A stretch of 64,000 bases of DNA, taken from JAJFIE01 sp964344255. GTDB lineage: Bacteria > Pseudomonadota > Alphaproteobacteria > Rhodospirillales > Casp-alpha2. Both the position numbers and the translations under genes were made by a program. Of the stretch, positions 1 through 8,789 are shown piece after piece. The notes under the pieces are model-generated. The model was not told the origin of the DNA. It saw only the letters and a list, made by a program, of their open reading frames with translations, and made no database searches. The stretch covers positions 372,001 through 436,000 of the forward strand of contig CAYFMQ010000001.1 in assembly GCA_964344255.1 (NCBI GenBank), read 5' to 3'. Every line of letters begins with the position of its first letter. The stretch's first letter is position 1.

Positions 1-249
1 CCGGTTGCGGAGGCGGAGCACATAAACCCGACCCTTGGTCAGGCGCAGGATCATGGGCGTGTATTCACCGCGGCGGATCACCATCTCAACCAGGGGAGCA
101 GAGGTGAAATCAACGCCCTGCAACTGGCGCGCCGTACGTTCTTCACAGCCGATTTCCTTAAGGGGCTCATAGGCATCGAAAAAGGATTCCACGGCAGTAC
201 AGGCGCTGAGTATCATCAGCGCGCCGCCTACAGCAAGCAATCGTAGCAT
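1..249 (-). CDS. Lipoprotein, N-terminal part (partial at window edge)
   Basis: Reading leftward from an ATG at 249, 83 codons are present and the frame runs off the window. The first 16 residues form a lipoprotein signal peptide ending in the lipobox LSAC, so Cys17 would be lipidated and the protein anchored to an envelope membrane. The mature part has a stretch ending in TPMILRLTKGRVYVLRLRN, which recalls the first strands of cupredoxin-like (EfeO-type) domains. That is a family-level guess, because the copper-ligand region, if any, lies outside the window. It is divergent from nudC. Confidence is high for a lipoprotein and low for the fold. Confidence 0.6.
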   Translation of the reverse strand, partial: MLRLLAVGGALMILSACTAVESFFDAYEPLKEIGCEERTARQLQGVDFTSAPLVEMVIRRGEYTPMILRLTKGRVYVLRLRNR

Positions 250-441
250 CTTCACGTCAGGAACACCCTGTGTCTGCGCCTGTGCCTATGACTGTGACTG
301 GGGCCGTCGAGAGCCCGAATCGTCTTTGTTCCTTATTTTTACCAAGACACGACGGACGCTGCCACGGAAATCCGTTGAACGGAGTCCTCCCCCCGAAACA
401 CCCCGTTGCCCCGCGTGCCAAGCTGTGTCACTTTTCAACCC

Positions 442-1410
442 ATGCCGCATCGACTTACATACTCCGGCCGTCCGCTTGATCGAGCCGCCCTGAATCGCCA
501 GGACAGCGCCTGGCTTGCGGCGCAACTGAACGCACCTAATGTACGCCTGCTGACCGTTTGGCAGGGTTATAACCTCATCGCTACGGCCTCCTCCGATGAA
601 AACCCGGTTCCCGCCTACATTACCGGTGAGGCGACGCGGCAGGTCGTTTCCGCCCTCGGCCCCTATACCGCGCCCATGTTTCTCGGCTTGCAGGGCAGTA
701 TTCCTGTTTTCGCCCTCGACCTGTCCCCGCTGGAAGAAATGGACGCCATTGAACTGGTCAGCCGCCTGGGCACGCCCGCTTCGTTCATGGACATCCGTTC
801 TGTCGGCAGCCTGATGCCGCAACACGATGGCTCCGTGCTGGCCTATGCACGCGGGCTCGCGTTCTGGCATCAGCGCCACCATTACTGCGGCGCCTGCGGC
901 TCGGTGACGACATCCGAACAGGGCGGCCATGTACGCCGCTGTCTGGACCCCAAATGCGGCATAAACCATTTCCCACGGACCGATCCCGCCGTGATCATGC
1001 TGGTAACGGCCAAGATCGACGGTGAACCGCATTGTCTGCTGGGCCGTCAGGCAAGCTGGGCGCCGGGCATGTATTCTTCGCTTGCCGGATTTGTCGAACC
1101 GGGCGAGAGCCTGGAGGTCGCCGTCGCCCGGGAGGTTCTCGAAGAAGCCGGAATTGAAGTCACCGACGTAACATACCGTGGGTCGCAGCCCTGGCCGTTT
1201 CCCTCTTCCCTCATGCTTGGCTTCCGCGCCCGGGCCACGACCTTCGATGTCGATGTCGGCAATGACGAGTTGGAAGACGCCCAGTGGTTTTCCCATAGGG
1301 AAATTTGCGAACTCGCCAATGCGGACCGGGAAAACCTGCGCTTGTCCAGGAGCGATTCCATCGCCCGCTGGCTGATCGAGGACTGGATGTATGACATACA
1401 AGATTCCTGA
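442..1410 (+). CDS. nudC: NAD+ diphosphatase NudC (Nudix hydrolase with zinc ribbon)
   Basis: NudC-type Nudix enzymes hydrolyse NAD(H) to NMN(H) and AMP and can remove NAD caps from RNA. The protein is about 322 residues. A four-cysteine zinc ribbon is visible (Cys149, Cys152, Cys167, Cys172), followed by the NudC-typical FPRTDPAVIMLV strand. The complete Nudix box starts near residue 216 (GFVEPGES, then REVLEEAGIEV). The N-terminal ~140 residues correspond to the variable NudC N-domain. The start is uncertain: an in-frame TTG at 406 would add 12 residues, but the ATG at 442 gives a normal length and neither has a strong ribosome site. It is a single gene followed by a separate channel gene. 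Confidence 0.9.
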   Translation: MPHRLTYSGRPLDRAALNRQDSAWLAAQLNAPNVRLLTVWQGYNLIATASSDENPVPAYITGEATRQVVSALGPYTAPMFLGLQGSIPVFALDLSPLEEMDAIELVSRLGTPASFMDIRSVGSLMPQHDGSVLAYARGLAFWHQRHHYCGACGSVTTSEQGGHVRRCLDPKCGINHFPRTDPAVIMLVTAKIDGEPHCLLGRQASWAPGMYSSLAGFVEPGESLEVAVAREVLEEAGIEVTDVTYRGSQPWPFPSSLMLGFRARATTFDVDVGNDELEDAQWFSHREICELANADRENLRLSRSDSIARWLIEDWMYDIQDS

Positions 1411-1520
1411 CAGGATTCCTGGCATGTTTACTAAACAGGCCCTCTTTACAGACCGGCTAGCCCATGTTTCGATTTATTATACTGAATCCGGCATGAAACC
1501 GGGACGATAGGGGAAGATTG

Positions 1521-2387
1521 ATGCAAGAAGACGTCGCCCAGGGCCTCGAAACCCTGCAAACACTGATCGATACACTGCTTGAATTCTCTGTCGCCTATGG
1601 TTTCCAGTTCCTGGGCGCCCTGGTTTTCCTGCTTATCGGTCTGAAAGTCGCTGGCTGGCTTGGCCGCCGGGTTGAACAACTGGCCCTGAAAAAGGAAATC
1701 AACCAGACGCTGGCCGAATTCATCGGCATGGTGGTCAAGATCATCATCGTCGTCATGCTGGTGATCATCACGTTGGGCAACTTCGGAATTTCCATCGCCC
1801 CGTTGGTCGCTCTCGCCGGCGCAGGCGCTTTCGGCGCGACCATGGCGATCCAGGGGCCGCTTTCCAATTTCGGGGCCGGACTGGGCATTATCCTGTCCCA
1901 GCCCTTTGTTATCGGCAACACCATTACGGTCGGCAACGCCAGCGGCGTGGTGGAAAAGATCGCCCTTGGCGCGACCATCCTGGTCGGCGAGGACGGCGAG
2001 CGGATCACCATCCCGAACAAGGAAATCGTCGGGCAGGTCATCGTCAATTCCAACGAGCAGCGCGTGGTGCAGACAAAGGTCGCTCTTGCAGGCACGGCGG
2101 ACGCCGACAGGGCCATCCTCGTCGTCCAGACGGCATTGAACGGCATCGAGGAAATCAACAGCGCTGTGAAACCCCTGGTCGGCATTCACGACTTCACCTA
2201 CGGCGGCGTCATCATCGGGGCGCGTTTCTGGGTTCCCAGCAGTCGGTATTTCCAGGTCCGTTACATGGTGAACCGCACCATCATGGATACCTTGTCAGGC
2301 GAAGGCGTGGCCCTGCTGAGCACATCCGGGCTCGCCCTGTCGGCAGAGCATCTGTCCGCGGACCACGAAGACGAGGTAGGCAGCTAG
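1521..2387 (+). CDS. Small-conductance mechanosensitive channel, MscS family
   Basis: This is a 288-residue inner-membrane channel that opens under membrane tension to release solutes during osmotic downshock. Three hydrophobic segments occupy roughly the first 130 residues. The third carries the Gly/Ala-rich pore helix typical of MscS (AGAGAFGATMAIQGPLSNFG), followed by the PFVIGNTI entry into the beta domain. The cytoplasmic vestibule domain follows (VEKIALGATILVGEDG, ITIPNKEIVGQVIVN). The length matches E. coli MscS. The ATG at 1521 follows a GGGGAAG ribosome site at about 1510; a TTG immediately before it is less likely. Its 3' end overlaps the convergent pheA stop by a few bases. Confidence 0.92.
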   Translation: MQEDVAQGLETLQTLIDTLLEFSVAYGFQFLGALVFLLIGLKVAGWLGRRVEQLALKKEINQTLAEFIGMVVKIIIVVMLVIITLGNFGISIAPLVALAGAGAFGATMAIQGPLSNFGAGLGIILSQPFVIGNTITVGNASGVVEKIALGATILVGEDGERITIPNKEIVGQVIVNSNEQRVVQTKVALAGTADADRAILVVQTALNGIEEINSAVKPLVGIHDFTYGGVIIGARFWVPSSRYFQVRYMVNRTIMDTLSGEGVALLSTSGLALSAEHLSADHEDEVGS

Positions 2388-3268
2388 ACTTCGTTATTCT
2401 GGCCGTTGACGCCGGCGCGGAATTCATGGGCAGGATAAACCCCCAGGATGTTGACATCGTGGGTGAAGAAGCTCAGTTCCTCAAAGGCAAGCTTCATGTT
2501 CCTGTGATCGATGTGGCCTTCCACCTCGGCATAGAACTGGGCGGCGAAAAATCCTTCGCCGACGTAGCTTTCCAGCTTGGTCATGTTGATGCTGTTGGTG
2601 GCGAATCCGCCCATGGCCTTGAACAGAGCCGCTGGAACGTTGCGCACGCGGAAGACGAAGCTGGTGATCACCTCAGAGGAGGGAGACTCGACCGGCGGGC
2701 GTTCTTCATGGCGTGACATGATGACAAAGCGGGTCGTATTGTGCTCGGCGTCCTCGATATTGGCTTTCAGCGAATCCAGCCCATAGGTTTCCGCCGCCAG
2801 GCTCGACGCGATAGCGCCCTGGCTGGGGTGGCCCTTGGCGGCAATTTCCGCGGCGGCGCCCGCCGTATCCACGTGTTCGACCGGCTCAACGCCCAACTCG
2901 GCAATCATGTTTCGGCACTGGTTCAGGGCATGGATGTGGCTGTGTACATGGGTCAGCTCGCCGATGTCCGTCCCCTTCACCGCCAGCAGGTGATGGTTGA
3001 TGCGCTCGAAATGCTCACCCACGATATGCAGGCCCGATTCGGGCAACAGATGGTGGATATCGGCCACCCGGCCGGCGACTGAATTTTCGATGGGAATCAT
3101 GGCAAGACGGGCGCGGCCGTCCTTCACCGCGGCAAAGGCATCGCTGAACGTCCGGCAGGCCATGGGCTCCATGTCCGGTTTCGCCCGTTTACAGGCAAGG
3201 TGGGAGTAGGCCCCGGGCAGTCCCTGGAAGGCAATCGTTTCATCGGGGCTTGCAGCACGTTCGGACAT
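2384..3268 (-). CDS. pheA: Prephenate dehydratase
   Basis: The enzyme converts prephenate to phenylpyruvate in phenylalanine synthesis in the cytoplasm. It is a monofunctional 294-residue form without chorismate mutase. The N-terminal dehydratase domain shows FQGLPGAYSH at its start, the IPIENSVAGRV segment and the catalytic NTTRFVIM motif. The C-terminal ACT domain (from about residue 200) has INMTKLESYVGEG followed by FYAEVEGH, the alphaproteobacterial version of the Phe-binding region. It lies 36 bp downstream of kdsB on the same strand, so the two are probably co-transcribed, an arrangement common in this class. Confidence 0.95.
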   Translation of the reverse strand: MSERAASPDETIAFQGLPGAYSHLACKRAKPDMEPMACRTFSDAFAAVKDGRARLAMIPIENSVAGRVADIHHLLPESGLHIVGEHFERINHHLLAVKGTDIGELTHVHSHIHALNQCRNMIAELGVEPVEHVDTAGAAAEIAAKGHPSQGAIASSLAAETYGLDSLKANIEDAEHNTTRFVIMSRHEERPPVESPSSEVITSFVFRVRNVPAALFKAMGGFATNSINMTKLESYVGEGFFAAQFYAEVEGHIDHRNMKLAFEELSFFTHDVNILGVYPAHEFRAGVNGQNNEV

Positions 3269-3304
3269 AGTGTTTGCCGTTTCAATTCTTCTGATAGCGA
3301 TTCA

Positions 3305-4045
3305 TCAACGACCCGGTTGCGCCAGCATCTGTCCGGCGCGCTCTAGGTCCGCGGGAGTATCAACACCGAAGGGAACCGTGTCAACGAGGGTGGCGTCGAT
3401 ACGCATGCCGTTTTCAAGCGCGCGGAGCTGCTCCAGCCTTTCGCGCTGTTCCAGAATGCCGGGAGCAAGGGAGACGAACCGCTCAAGCGCTGCCCGCCTG
3501 TATGCGTAAAGGCCGATATGATGGTAAAGCGGCCCTTCGCCCGTCGGTACGGTTGCGCGGCTGAAATAAAGCGCCCGGCCAATCCTCGCGCCGGCCTGCA
3601 ACGCCGTTACGGCCTTCACGACATTGGGATTATCGCGCTCCTCATCCAGCGTGATTTCAGCAACCAGGGTCGAGATATCGACTGCCGCGTCCTTCAGGGG
3701 ATCCAGCGACGCCCGAATGGCGGCGGGCTCGATGGTCGGCAAGTCTCCCTGTACATTGATGATCACATCATGGCGGCCATCGGGGTCATAATTATGCAAT
3801 GCTTCCCAGATGCGGTCGGAACCGGAAGGGTGATCCGGCCGGGTCAGCACGGCTTCGCCGCCCGCACCCCTGACGGCGTCGGCGATTTCCTGCTCGGCAC
3901 AGGCTACAACTACCGGCCCGACGTCCGCTTCCTCGGCACGTCTGAGGACATGCACGATCATGGGTAAACCGGCTATCGGGGCAAGGGGCTTGCCAGGAAG
4001 ACGGGTCGACGCCATGCGCGCGGGTATGATTACAACAGGATTCAT
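3305..4045 (-). CDS. kdsB: 3-deoxy-manno-octulosonate cytidylyltransferase (CMP-KDO synthetase)
   Basis: This enzyme activates KDO with CTP for the inner core of lipopolysaccharide, so the organism makes a KDO-containing Gram-negative envelope. The 246-residue protein opens with the nucleotide-binding signature IIPARMASTRLPGKPLAPI. It has the VQGDLP acidic motif near residue 100 and the YRRAALERFVSLAPGILEQ block conserved in KdsB. The start ATG at 4045 is divergent from the cytochrome c gene, and the ~250 bp between them should hold both promoters. It is followed closely by pheA. Confidence 0.95.
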   Translation of the reverse strand: MNPVVIIPARMASTRLPGKPLAPIAGLPMIVHVLRRAEEADVGPVVVACAEQEIADAVRGAGGEAVLTRPDHPSGSDRIWEALHNYDPDGRHDVIINVQGDLPTIEPAAIRASLDPLKDAAVDISTLVAEITLDEERDNPNVVKAVTALQAGARIGRALYFSRATVPTGEGPLYHHIGLYAYRRAALERFVSLAPGILEQRERLEQLRALENGMRIDATLVDTVPFGVDTPADLERAGQMLAQPGR

Positions 4046-4297
4046 GGCCGGACTTTAGAGCAGATCGTCCTTAGATGAAAACCCATAGTATTTTATCTGC
4101 GGGCGTGAAACTCCTTGGCCTCAAAGAACCGGAAGTTCTCTTAGGATTGAAGAAATATTCCTTGGATTCAGGCTAAATCCACGTTGAATGCCTGTGATCA
4201 AAGGAGTATGGTGCGCCGCAAATCAAACCGCAGGTTTTCCACATCCCGGTTCCAATCGAGTAATCAGGAAAACCGTTAGAATTAAGGATCGGCTCCC

Positions 4298-4840
4298 ATG
4301 CAGAGCATGCTTGAAAAAATTGGTCTTTCCCTCCTGATCACCGCCTGGCTGATTTACGGCGGTAACTTTATCGGTGACGTACTGGTTCATGCTGACGAAG
4401 GAAATATAGAGGATCTGCGCATCGTTGCCGCCGATGACGGCGATGCAGAGGAAGAAACGGAAATGGCTGCCGCCGGATCGGCGGAAATGAGCGTTCTGGA
4501 CATGCTCGCCAGCGCCGACCTCGATGCCGGTAAAAAGGCTTTCAAGAAGTGCGCTTCCTGCCATTCGGTGGACAAAGGCGGCAAGCACAAGGTTGGCCCG
4601 AACCTGTGGGGTACGCTCGGCCGTGACGCCGGTTCCGCAGCCGGTTTCAAGTTCTCCGGTGCTCTGACGGATCTCGGAATCGCCTGGGATTTCGAATCGC
4701 TGGATGGCTTCCTGACTGATCCCAAGGGTTTTGCCCCGGGCACCAAGATGAGCTTCAAGGGCGTCAAGAAGCCCGAGGCCCGCGCCGCCCTGATCCTGTA
4801 TCTCAACGCACAGAGCGACTCCCCTGTCGCCCTGCCTTGA
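4298..4840 (+). CDS. cycM: Membrane-anchored c-type cytochrome (CycM/c552 type)
   Basis: This is a 180-residue monohaem cytochrome c carrying electrons at the periplasmic face, typically between the bc1 complex and an oxidase. Residues ~8-28 are an uncleaved hydrophobic anchor. An acidic, Ala-rich linker follows (DDGDAEEETEMAAAG). The class I domain then has the haem-binding CASCH near residue 86, VGPNLWG, and the axial-Met region PGTKMSFKG near residue 150. The anchor-linker-domain order matches CycM of rhizobia and relatives. An AAGGA ribosome site precedes ATG 4298. A hisN-type gene follows 44 bp downstream and may be in the same transcript. Confidence 0.88.
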   Translation: MQSMLEKIGLSLLITAWLIYGGNFIGDVLVHADEGNIEDLRIVAADDGDAEEETEMAAAGSAEMSVLDMLASADLDAGKKAFKKCASCHSVDKGGKHKVGPNLWGTLGRDAGSAAGFKFSGALTDLGIAWDFESLDGFLTDPKGFAPGTKMSFKGVKKPEARAALILYLNAQSDSPVALP

Positions 4841-4884
4841 GCGGCATCACTTGATAGCCCCTTAAGGGCGGGAGAAACCCTCGA

Positions 4885-5703
4885 ATGACGGCATTCACGG
4901 ACCCCTCGGAAGCTCTGTTGCGAGGGGACGTGCCCGGCGAGTTCATGGAAATCGCCGTCGCCATGGCCGATACAGCCCGGACCATTGCGCTCAGTCATTT
5001 TCGCTCCGATATCCTGATCGAGCACAAATCCGACGAAAGCCCTGTCACCATCGCCGACCGGGAAGCGGAAACCGCCATGCGGGCCCTGCTCGAAGACAGG
5101 TTTCCCGATCACGGCATCCTGGGTGAGGAACACGGACGTCACGGCCTCGATTCCAAATACGTCTGGGTGCTCGACCCCATCGACGGCACCGTCAGTTTCG
5201 CAACCGGCTTTCCGACCTTTGGTACGCTGATCGCCCTTGTCGAGGACGGTACGCCGATCATCGGCATTATCGATATCCCCATTCTGGATGACCGCTGGAC
5301 CGGCGCCAGGGGCCGCCCGACGACGCTGAACGGCAAGCCCGTCACCACCCGCGCCTGCGCCTCGCCGGAACAGGCCTGGATTTCCGCTTCCTCGCCTTTC
5401 ATGTTTGCCGAAGGCGAGCAACGCGACAGTTTCGACAGGCTCCGCAACACATCCATCCGCCGCCCGGTCTACAGCGGCAACTGCCTGGCCTACGGATTGC
5501 TCGCCAGCGGCCATCTCGACATCGTCTGCGAAGCCGATATGGGACCTTACGATTACATGGCCCTGGTGCCCGTTGTGGAAGGCGCCGGCGGCAGGCTGAC
5601 GGACTGGAACGGCAAGCCGCTGGACATCTCATCCGACGGAACAACGCTGGCGACCGGCGACCCGGCGCTCCATGAACAGGCGCTCGCCATCCTGAATGGA
5701 TGA
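4885..5703 (+). CDS. hisN: Histidinol-phosphatase of the inositol monophosphatase family
   Basis: This is a 272-residue Mg2+-dependent phosphatase of the inositol monophosphatase superfamily. The metal-site motifs are ILGEEHG, VLDPIDGTVSF and, near the C terminus, PYDYMALVPVVEGAGG. The segment after the DPIDGT motif (FATGFPTFGTLIAL) resembles the HisN branch, which dephosphorylates histidinol phosphate in histidine synthesis, more than SuhB or CysQ. That assignment is by motif only, and another small phosphate ester could be the substrate. No other his genes are in the window. Confidence 0.8.
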   Translation: MTAFTDPSEALLRGDVPGEFMEIAVAMADTARTIALSHFRSDILIEHKSDESPVTIADREAETAMRALLEDRFPDHGILGEEHGRHGLDSKYVWVLDPIDGTVSFATGFPTFGTLIALVEDGTPIIGIIDIPILDDRWTGARGRPTTLNGKPVTTRACASPEQAWISASSPFMFAEGEQRDSFDRLRNTSIRRPVYSGNCLAYGLLASGHLDIVCEADMGPYDYMALVPVVEGAGGRLTDWNGKPLDISSDGTTLATGDPALHEQALAILNG

Positions 5704-5853
5704 TTCCTGCCCCAACTTTGCCGCATTCAACCCGCAAAAAAATAACGGTGATTTGAGGGAATAATTAAACGCTCCCTCTTGATTGCTAAGCGGTCGGCGG
5801 CGACAATCGCGCCATAACGATCAATTTTGGGACAGGACGGCAAACGGCTCAGT

Positions 5854-7704
5854 ATGAACATCTTCATTCGACATTTCACATCCCTGGCGGCCGCGGCTTT
5901 TTTGATGCTCACCGGCCTGCCTGCCCAGGCCCAGGAAGGCGCCGTTACGGCGCACGGTCTCGCCATGCACGGCGATCTCAAATACCAGGCGGACTTTACC
6001 CATCTTGATTACGTCAACCCGGAGGCACCCAAGGGCGGCCATATCAAGCTGGGTTCCATGGGCAGCTTCGACAGCCTGAACAGCTTTATCGTCAAGGGCG
6101 TGTCCGCGTCCGGTGTCGGCTTTATCTACGACACGCTGCTGACCAGCACGGCGGACGAACCGTTCAGCGAATACGGCTTGTTGGCGGAAACCATTACGGT
6201 GCCGGAAGACCGCTCGTGGATAGAATTCCATCTACGCCCCGAGGCCCGCTGGCACGATGGCAAGCCGGTGACGCCGGAAGACGTGATCTGGACCTTCAAC
6301 ACGCTGCTGGAAAAGGGCCGCCCCTTCTACCGATTCTATTACGGCAGCGTTGAGAGCGTTGAAAAAACCGGGGACCGCTCCGTCAAGTTCAGTTTCGTTC
6401 CCGGCGAGAACCGGGAACTGCCCCTGATCATCGGCCAGATCACCATCCTGCCGAAGCATTACTGGGAAACCCGCGAGTTCGACAAGACGACGCTGGAACC
6501 GCCGCTCGGCAGCGGCCCCTATAGCATCAAGGAAGTGGATGCCGGGCGTTCCATCGTGGTCGAGCGGGTTGACGACTACTGGGGCAAGGACCTGCCCATC
6601 AATCGGGGATTCTACAACTTCGACACCATCCGTTACGACTACTACCGTGACACCAATGTCATGCTGGAAGCCTTCAAGGCCGGCGCTTTCGATTACCGCA
6701 GCGAGAACTCGTCCAAGGCCTGGGCCACGGAATACGACATCCCCGCGGTGAAGGACGGTTTCCTGAAAAAGGCCACCATCGAGCATAACCGCTCTTCGGG
6801 CATGCAGGGCTTCGCTTTCAATACCCGCAGGGCAAAGTTCAAGGACAAGCGGGTCCGCCAGGCGCTGGGCTATGCTTTCGATTTCGAGTGGTCCAACGAT
6901 CACCTGTTCTATGGTCAGTACGCCCGCACTCGCAGCTTTTTCGATAATTCCGAACTGGCGGCGGCGGGCCTGCCGTCCGAAGACGAACTGGCGATCCTGG
7001 AGCCCTATCGGGGCCGCATTCCGAACGAAGTCTTTACGACGGAATACAACCCGCCCGTCACTGACGGATCAGGCAATATCCGCAAGAACCTGCGCGAAGC
7101 CACCAAGCTGCTGCGCGAGGCCGGATGGGAGATCAGGGACGGCAAGAGGGTCAACAGCGAAACCGGCGAAACGCTCGATTTCGAGGTTCTGTTGATCAGC
7201 CCGCTGTTCGAGCGCATCGTCCTGCCGTTCGCCAAGAATCTGGAGAAACTGGGCGTCAAGGTCAGTGTCCGCACCGTGGATACGGCGCAATATGTCCGCA
7301 GGCTCGACACCTATGACTTCGACGTCATCGTTTCCACTTTCGGGCAGTCGCTGTCGCCGGGCAACGAGCAGCGCTCCTACTGGGGATCGCAGGTCGTCAA
7401 CATGGAAGGCGGGCGTAACTATCTGGGCATCGCCGACCCGGTCATCGACGAGCTGATCGAAAAAGTCATCGCCGCACCGGACCGTGAAGCCCTGGTCCAG
7501 GCGACACGGGCGCTGGATAGGGTACTGCAGTGGGGGCACTGGCTGGTCCCGCACTGGCATATCAAGTACGACCGCATTGCCTATTGGAACAAGTTCGGCC
7601 GCCCGGAGATTACACCGGTCCAGGGCAACCAGTTCATGGCCTGGTGGATCGATCCAGCAAAAGAAGCGGCGCTTGATAACAAGCAGCCCTCCGGCGGAAA
7701 CTAG
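5854..7704 (+). CDS. yejA: Periplasmic peptide/oligopeptide-binding protein (YejA, SBP family 5)
   Basis: This 616-residue solute-binding protein belongs to an ABC importer of the YejABEF type, which takes up peptides and in E. coli admits microcin C. The first ~27 residues are a Sec signal peptide with likely cleavage after AQA. Family-5 features include YVNPEAPKGGHIKLGS, the WHDGKPVTPEDVIWTF motif and the PLGSGPY segment. The ATG at 5854 gives a clean signal peptide; an in-frame TTG at 5827 would add nine polar residues. It opens the yejA-yejB-yejE-yejF operon, with yejB starting 8 bp downstream. Confidence 0.9.
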   Translation: MNIFIRHFTSLAAAAFLMLTGLPAQAQEGAVTAHGLAMHGDLKYQADFTHLDYVNPEAPKGGHIKLGSMGSFDSLNSFIVKGVSASGVGFIYDTLLTSTADEPFSEYGLLAETITVPEDRSWIEFHLRPEARWHDGKPVTPEDVIWTFNTLLEKGRPFYRFYYGSVESVEKTGDRSVKFSFVPGENRELPLIIGQITILPKHYWETREFDKTTLEPPLGSGPYSIKEVDAGRSIVVERVDDYWGKDLPINRGFYNFDTIRYDYYRDTNVMLEAFKAGAFDYRSENSSKAWATEYDIPAVKDGFLKKATIEHNRSSGMQGFAFNTRRAKFKDKRVRQALGYAFDFEWSNDHLFYGQYARTRSFFDNSELAAAGLPSEDELAILEPYRGRIPNEVFTTEYNPPVTDGSGNIRKNLREATKLLREAGWEIRDGKRVNSETGETLDFEVLLISPLFERIVLPFAKNLEKLGVKVSVRTVDTAQYVRRLDTYDFDVIVSTFGQSLSPGNEQRSYWGSQVVNMEGGRNYLGIADPVIDELIEKVIAAPDREALVQATRALDRVLQWGHWLVPHWHIKYDRIAYWNKFGRPEITPVQGNQFMAWWIDPAKEAALDNKQPSGGN

Positions 7705-7712
7705 ACCCTGAC

Positions 7713-8784
7713 ATGTACGCCTATATCGTCCGACGTCTGGCCCTGGTCATCCCCACGCTGCTGGGGATCATGATCATCAATTTCGTGGTCATCCAGGCAG
7801 CCCCCGGCGGACCGGTCGAGCAGATGATCGCTGAAATCACCGGTACCGCCGTGGAAGCTACGGCGCGGATCAGTGGCGATACGGGCGCCGGCGAGGTTGC
7901 GATGCAGAGCGAGACGACGCTTGGCGCCAGCCAGACCGGCGAAAGCAAGTACCGCGGCGCTCAAGGATTACCACCTGAACTGATCGCCCAGATCGAGCGG
8001 CAGTTCGGTTTCGACAAACCGGCGCACGAGCGCTTTCTGCATATGATGGGCAATTACATCCGCTTCGATTTCGGCGACAGCTTCTTCCGCGACAAGGCCG
8101 TGGTCGATCTGGTGCTTGAAAAAATGCCGGTCTCCATTTCGCTTGGCATCTGGACCACGTTGCTGGTCTATTTGATTTCCATTCCGCTGGGTATCCGCAA
8201 GGCCGTCAGGGACGGCTCACGTTTCGATATGTGGACCTCCGGCGTGGTCATCGTTGGCAACGCTATTCCGGGCTTTCTGTTCGCGATCCTGTTGATCGTA
8301 CTGTTCGCCGGCGGGCGGTATTTCGACTGGTTCCCCCTGCGCGGCCTGGTGTCGGACAACTGGAGCGAGTTGAATACCTTCGCCAAGGTCATCGATTACT
8401 TCTGGCACATGGCCCTGCCGGTGCTGTCCATGGTGATCGGCGGCTTTGCGGGTTTGACCATGCTGACAAAAAATTCGTTCCTTGAGGAGATCAACAAGCA
8501 GTACGTCGTCACATGTGTTCCGCAACGCCATGCTGATCGTCATCGCCGGTTTCCCGAGCGCCTTTATCGGCATCCTGTTCACGGGCTCCTTGTTGACCGA
8601 GATCATCTTTTCCCTGGACGGACTGGGTCTGCTGGGCTTCGAGGCCGCACTTAACCGCGATTACCCGGTGATGTTCGGCACATTGTTTTTCTTTACCCTG
8701 CTGGGTCTGATTCTAGGCATCATCGGCGACGTGATGTATCACATCATCGATCCCCGCATCGATTTTGAAAGCCGTGAGGTTTGA
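7713..8784 (+). pseudogene. yejB: ABC transporter permease YejB, disrupted by an internal deletion/frameshift
   Basis: Two overlapping frames together encode a YejB permease. The first runs from ATG 7713 to near 8511 and ends in KNSFLEEINKQYVVT. The second resumes at about 8512 with HVFRNAMLIVIAGFP and ends at 8784 with DPRIDFESREV. Known YejB proteins have about 14 residues between these blocks, forming the EAA loop that docks on the ATPase. The gap therefore corresponds to a loss of about 44 nt, which also shifts the frame. Read straight through, the first frame gives a 313-residue product with a wrong C-terminus. It is either a real inactivating deletion or a sequence/assembly error; yejA, yejE and yejF are intact, which favours error or a very recent event. 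Confidence 0.85.
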
Positions 8785-8789
8785 AGCCG

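Noticed and set aside
286..1425. 379-codon minus-strand open frame opposite nudC
   Set aside because: It is low-complexity, matches no family and lies exactly opposite a gene with a full zinc ribbon and Nudix box; GC-rich third positions create such antisense frames.
1446..2189. 247-codon minus-strand frame opposite the MscS gene
   Set aside because: It is His/Asp/Gln-rich without domain pattern; the plus-strand channel is unambiguous.
4056..4105. TTTAGAGCAGATCG near the kdsB start, resembling one arm of the double-hairpin element
   Set aside because: No matching CTGCTCT arm or GATC-rich hairpin is nearby; at best a degraded half, too weak to call.
4387..5514. 375-codon minus-strand frame across cycM and hisN
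   Set aside because: It spans two real genes and an intergenic gap on the other strand and has no motif.
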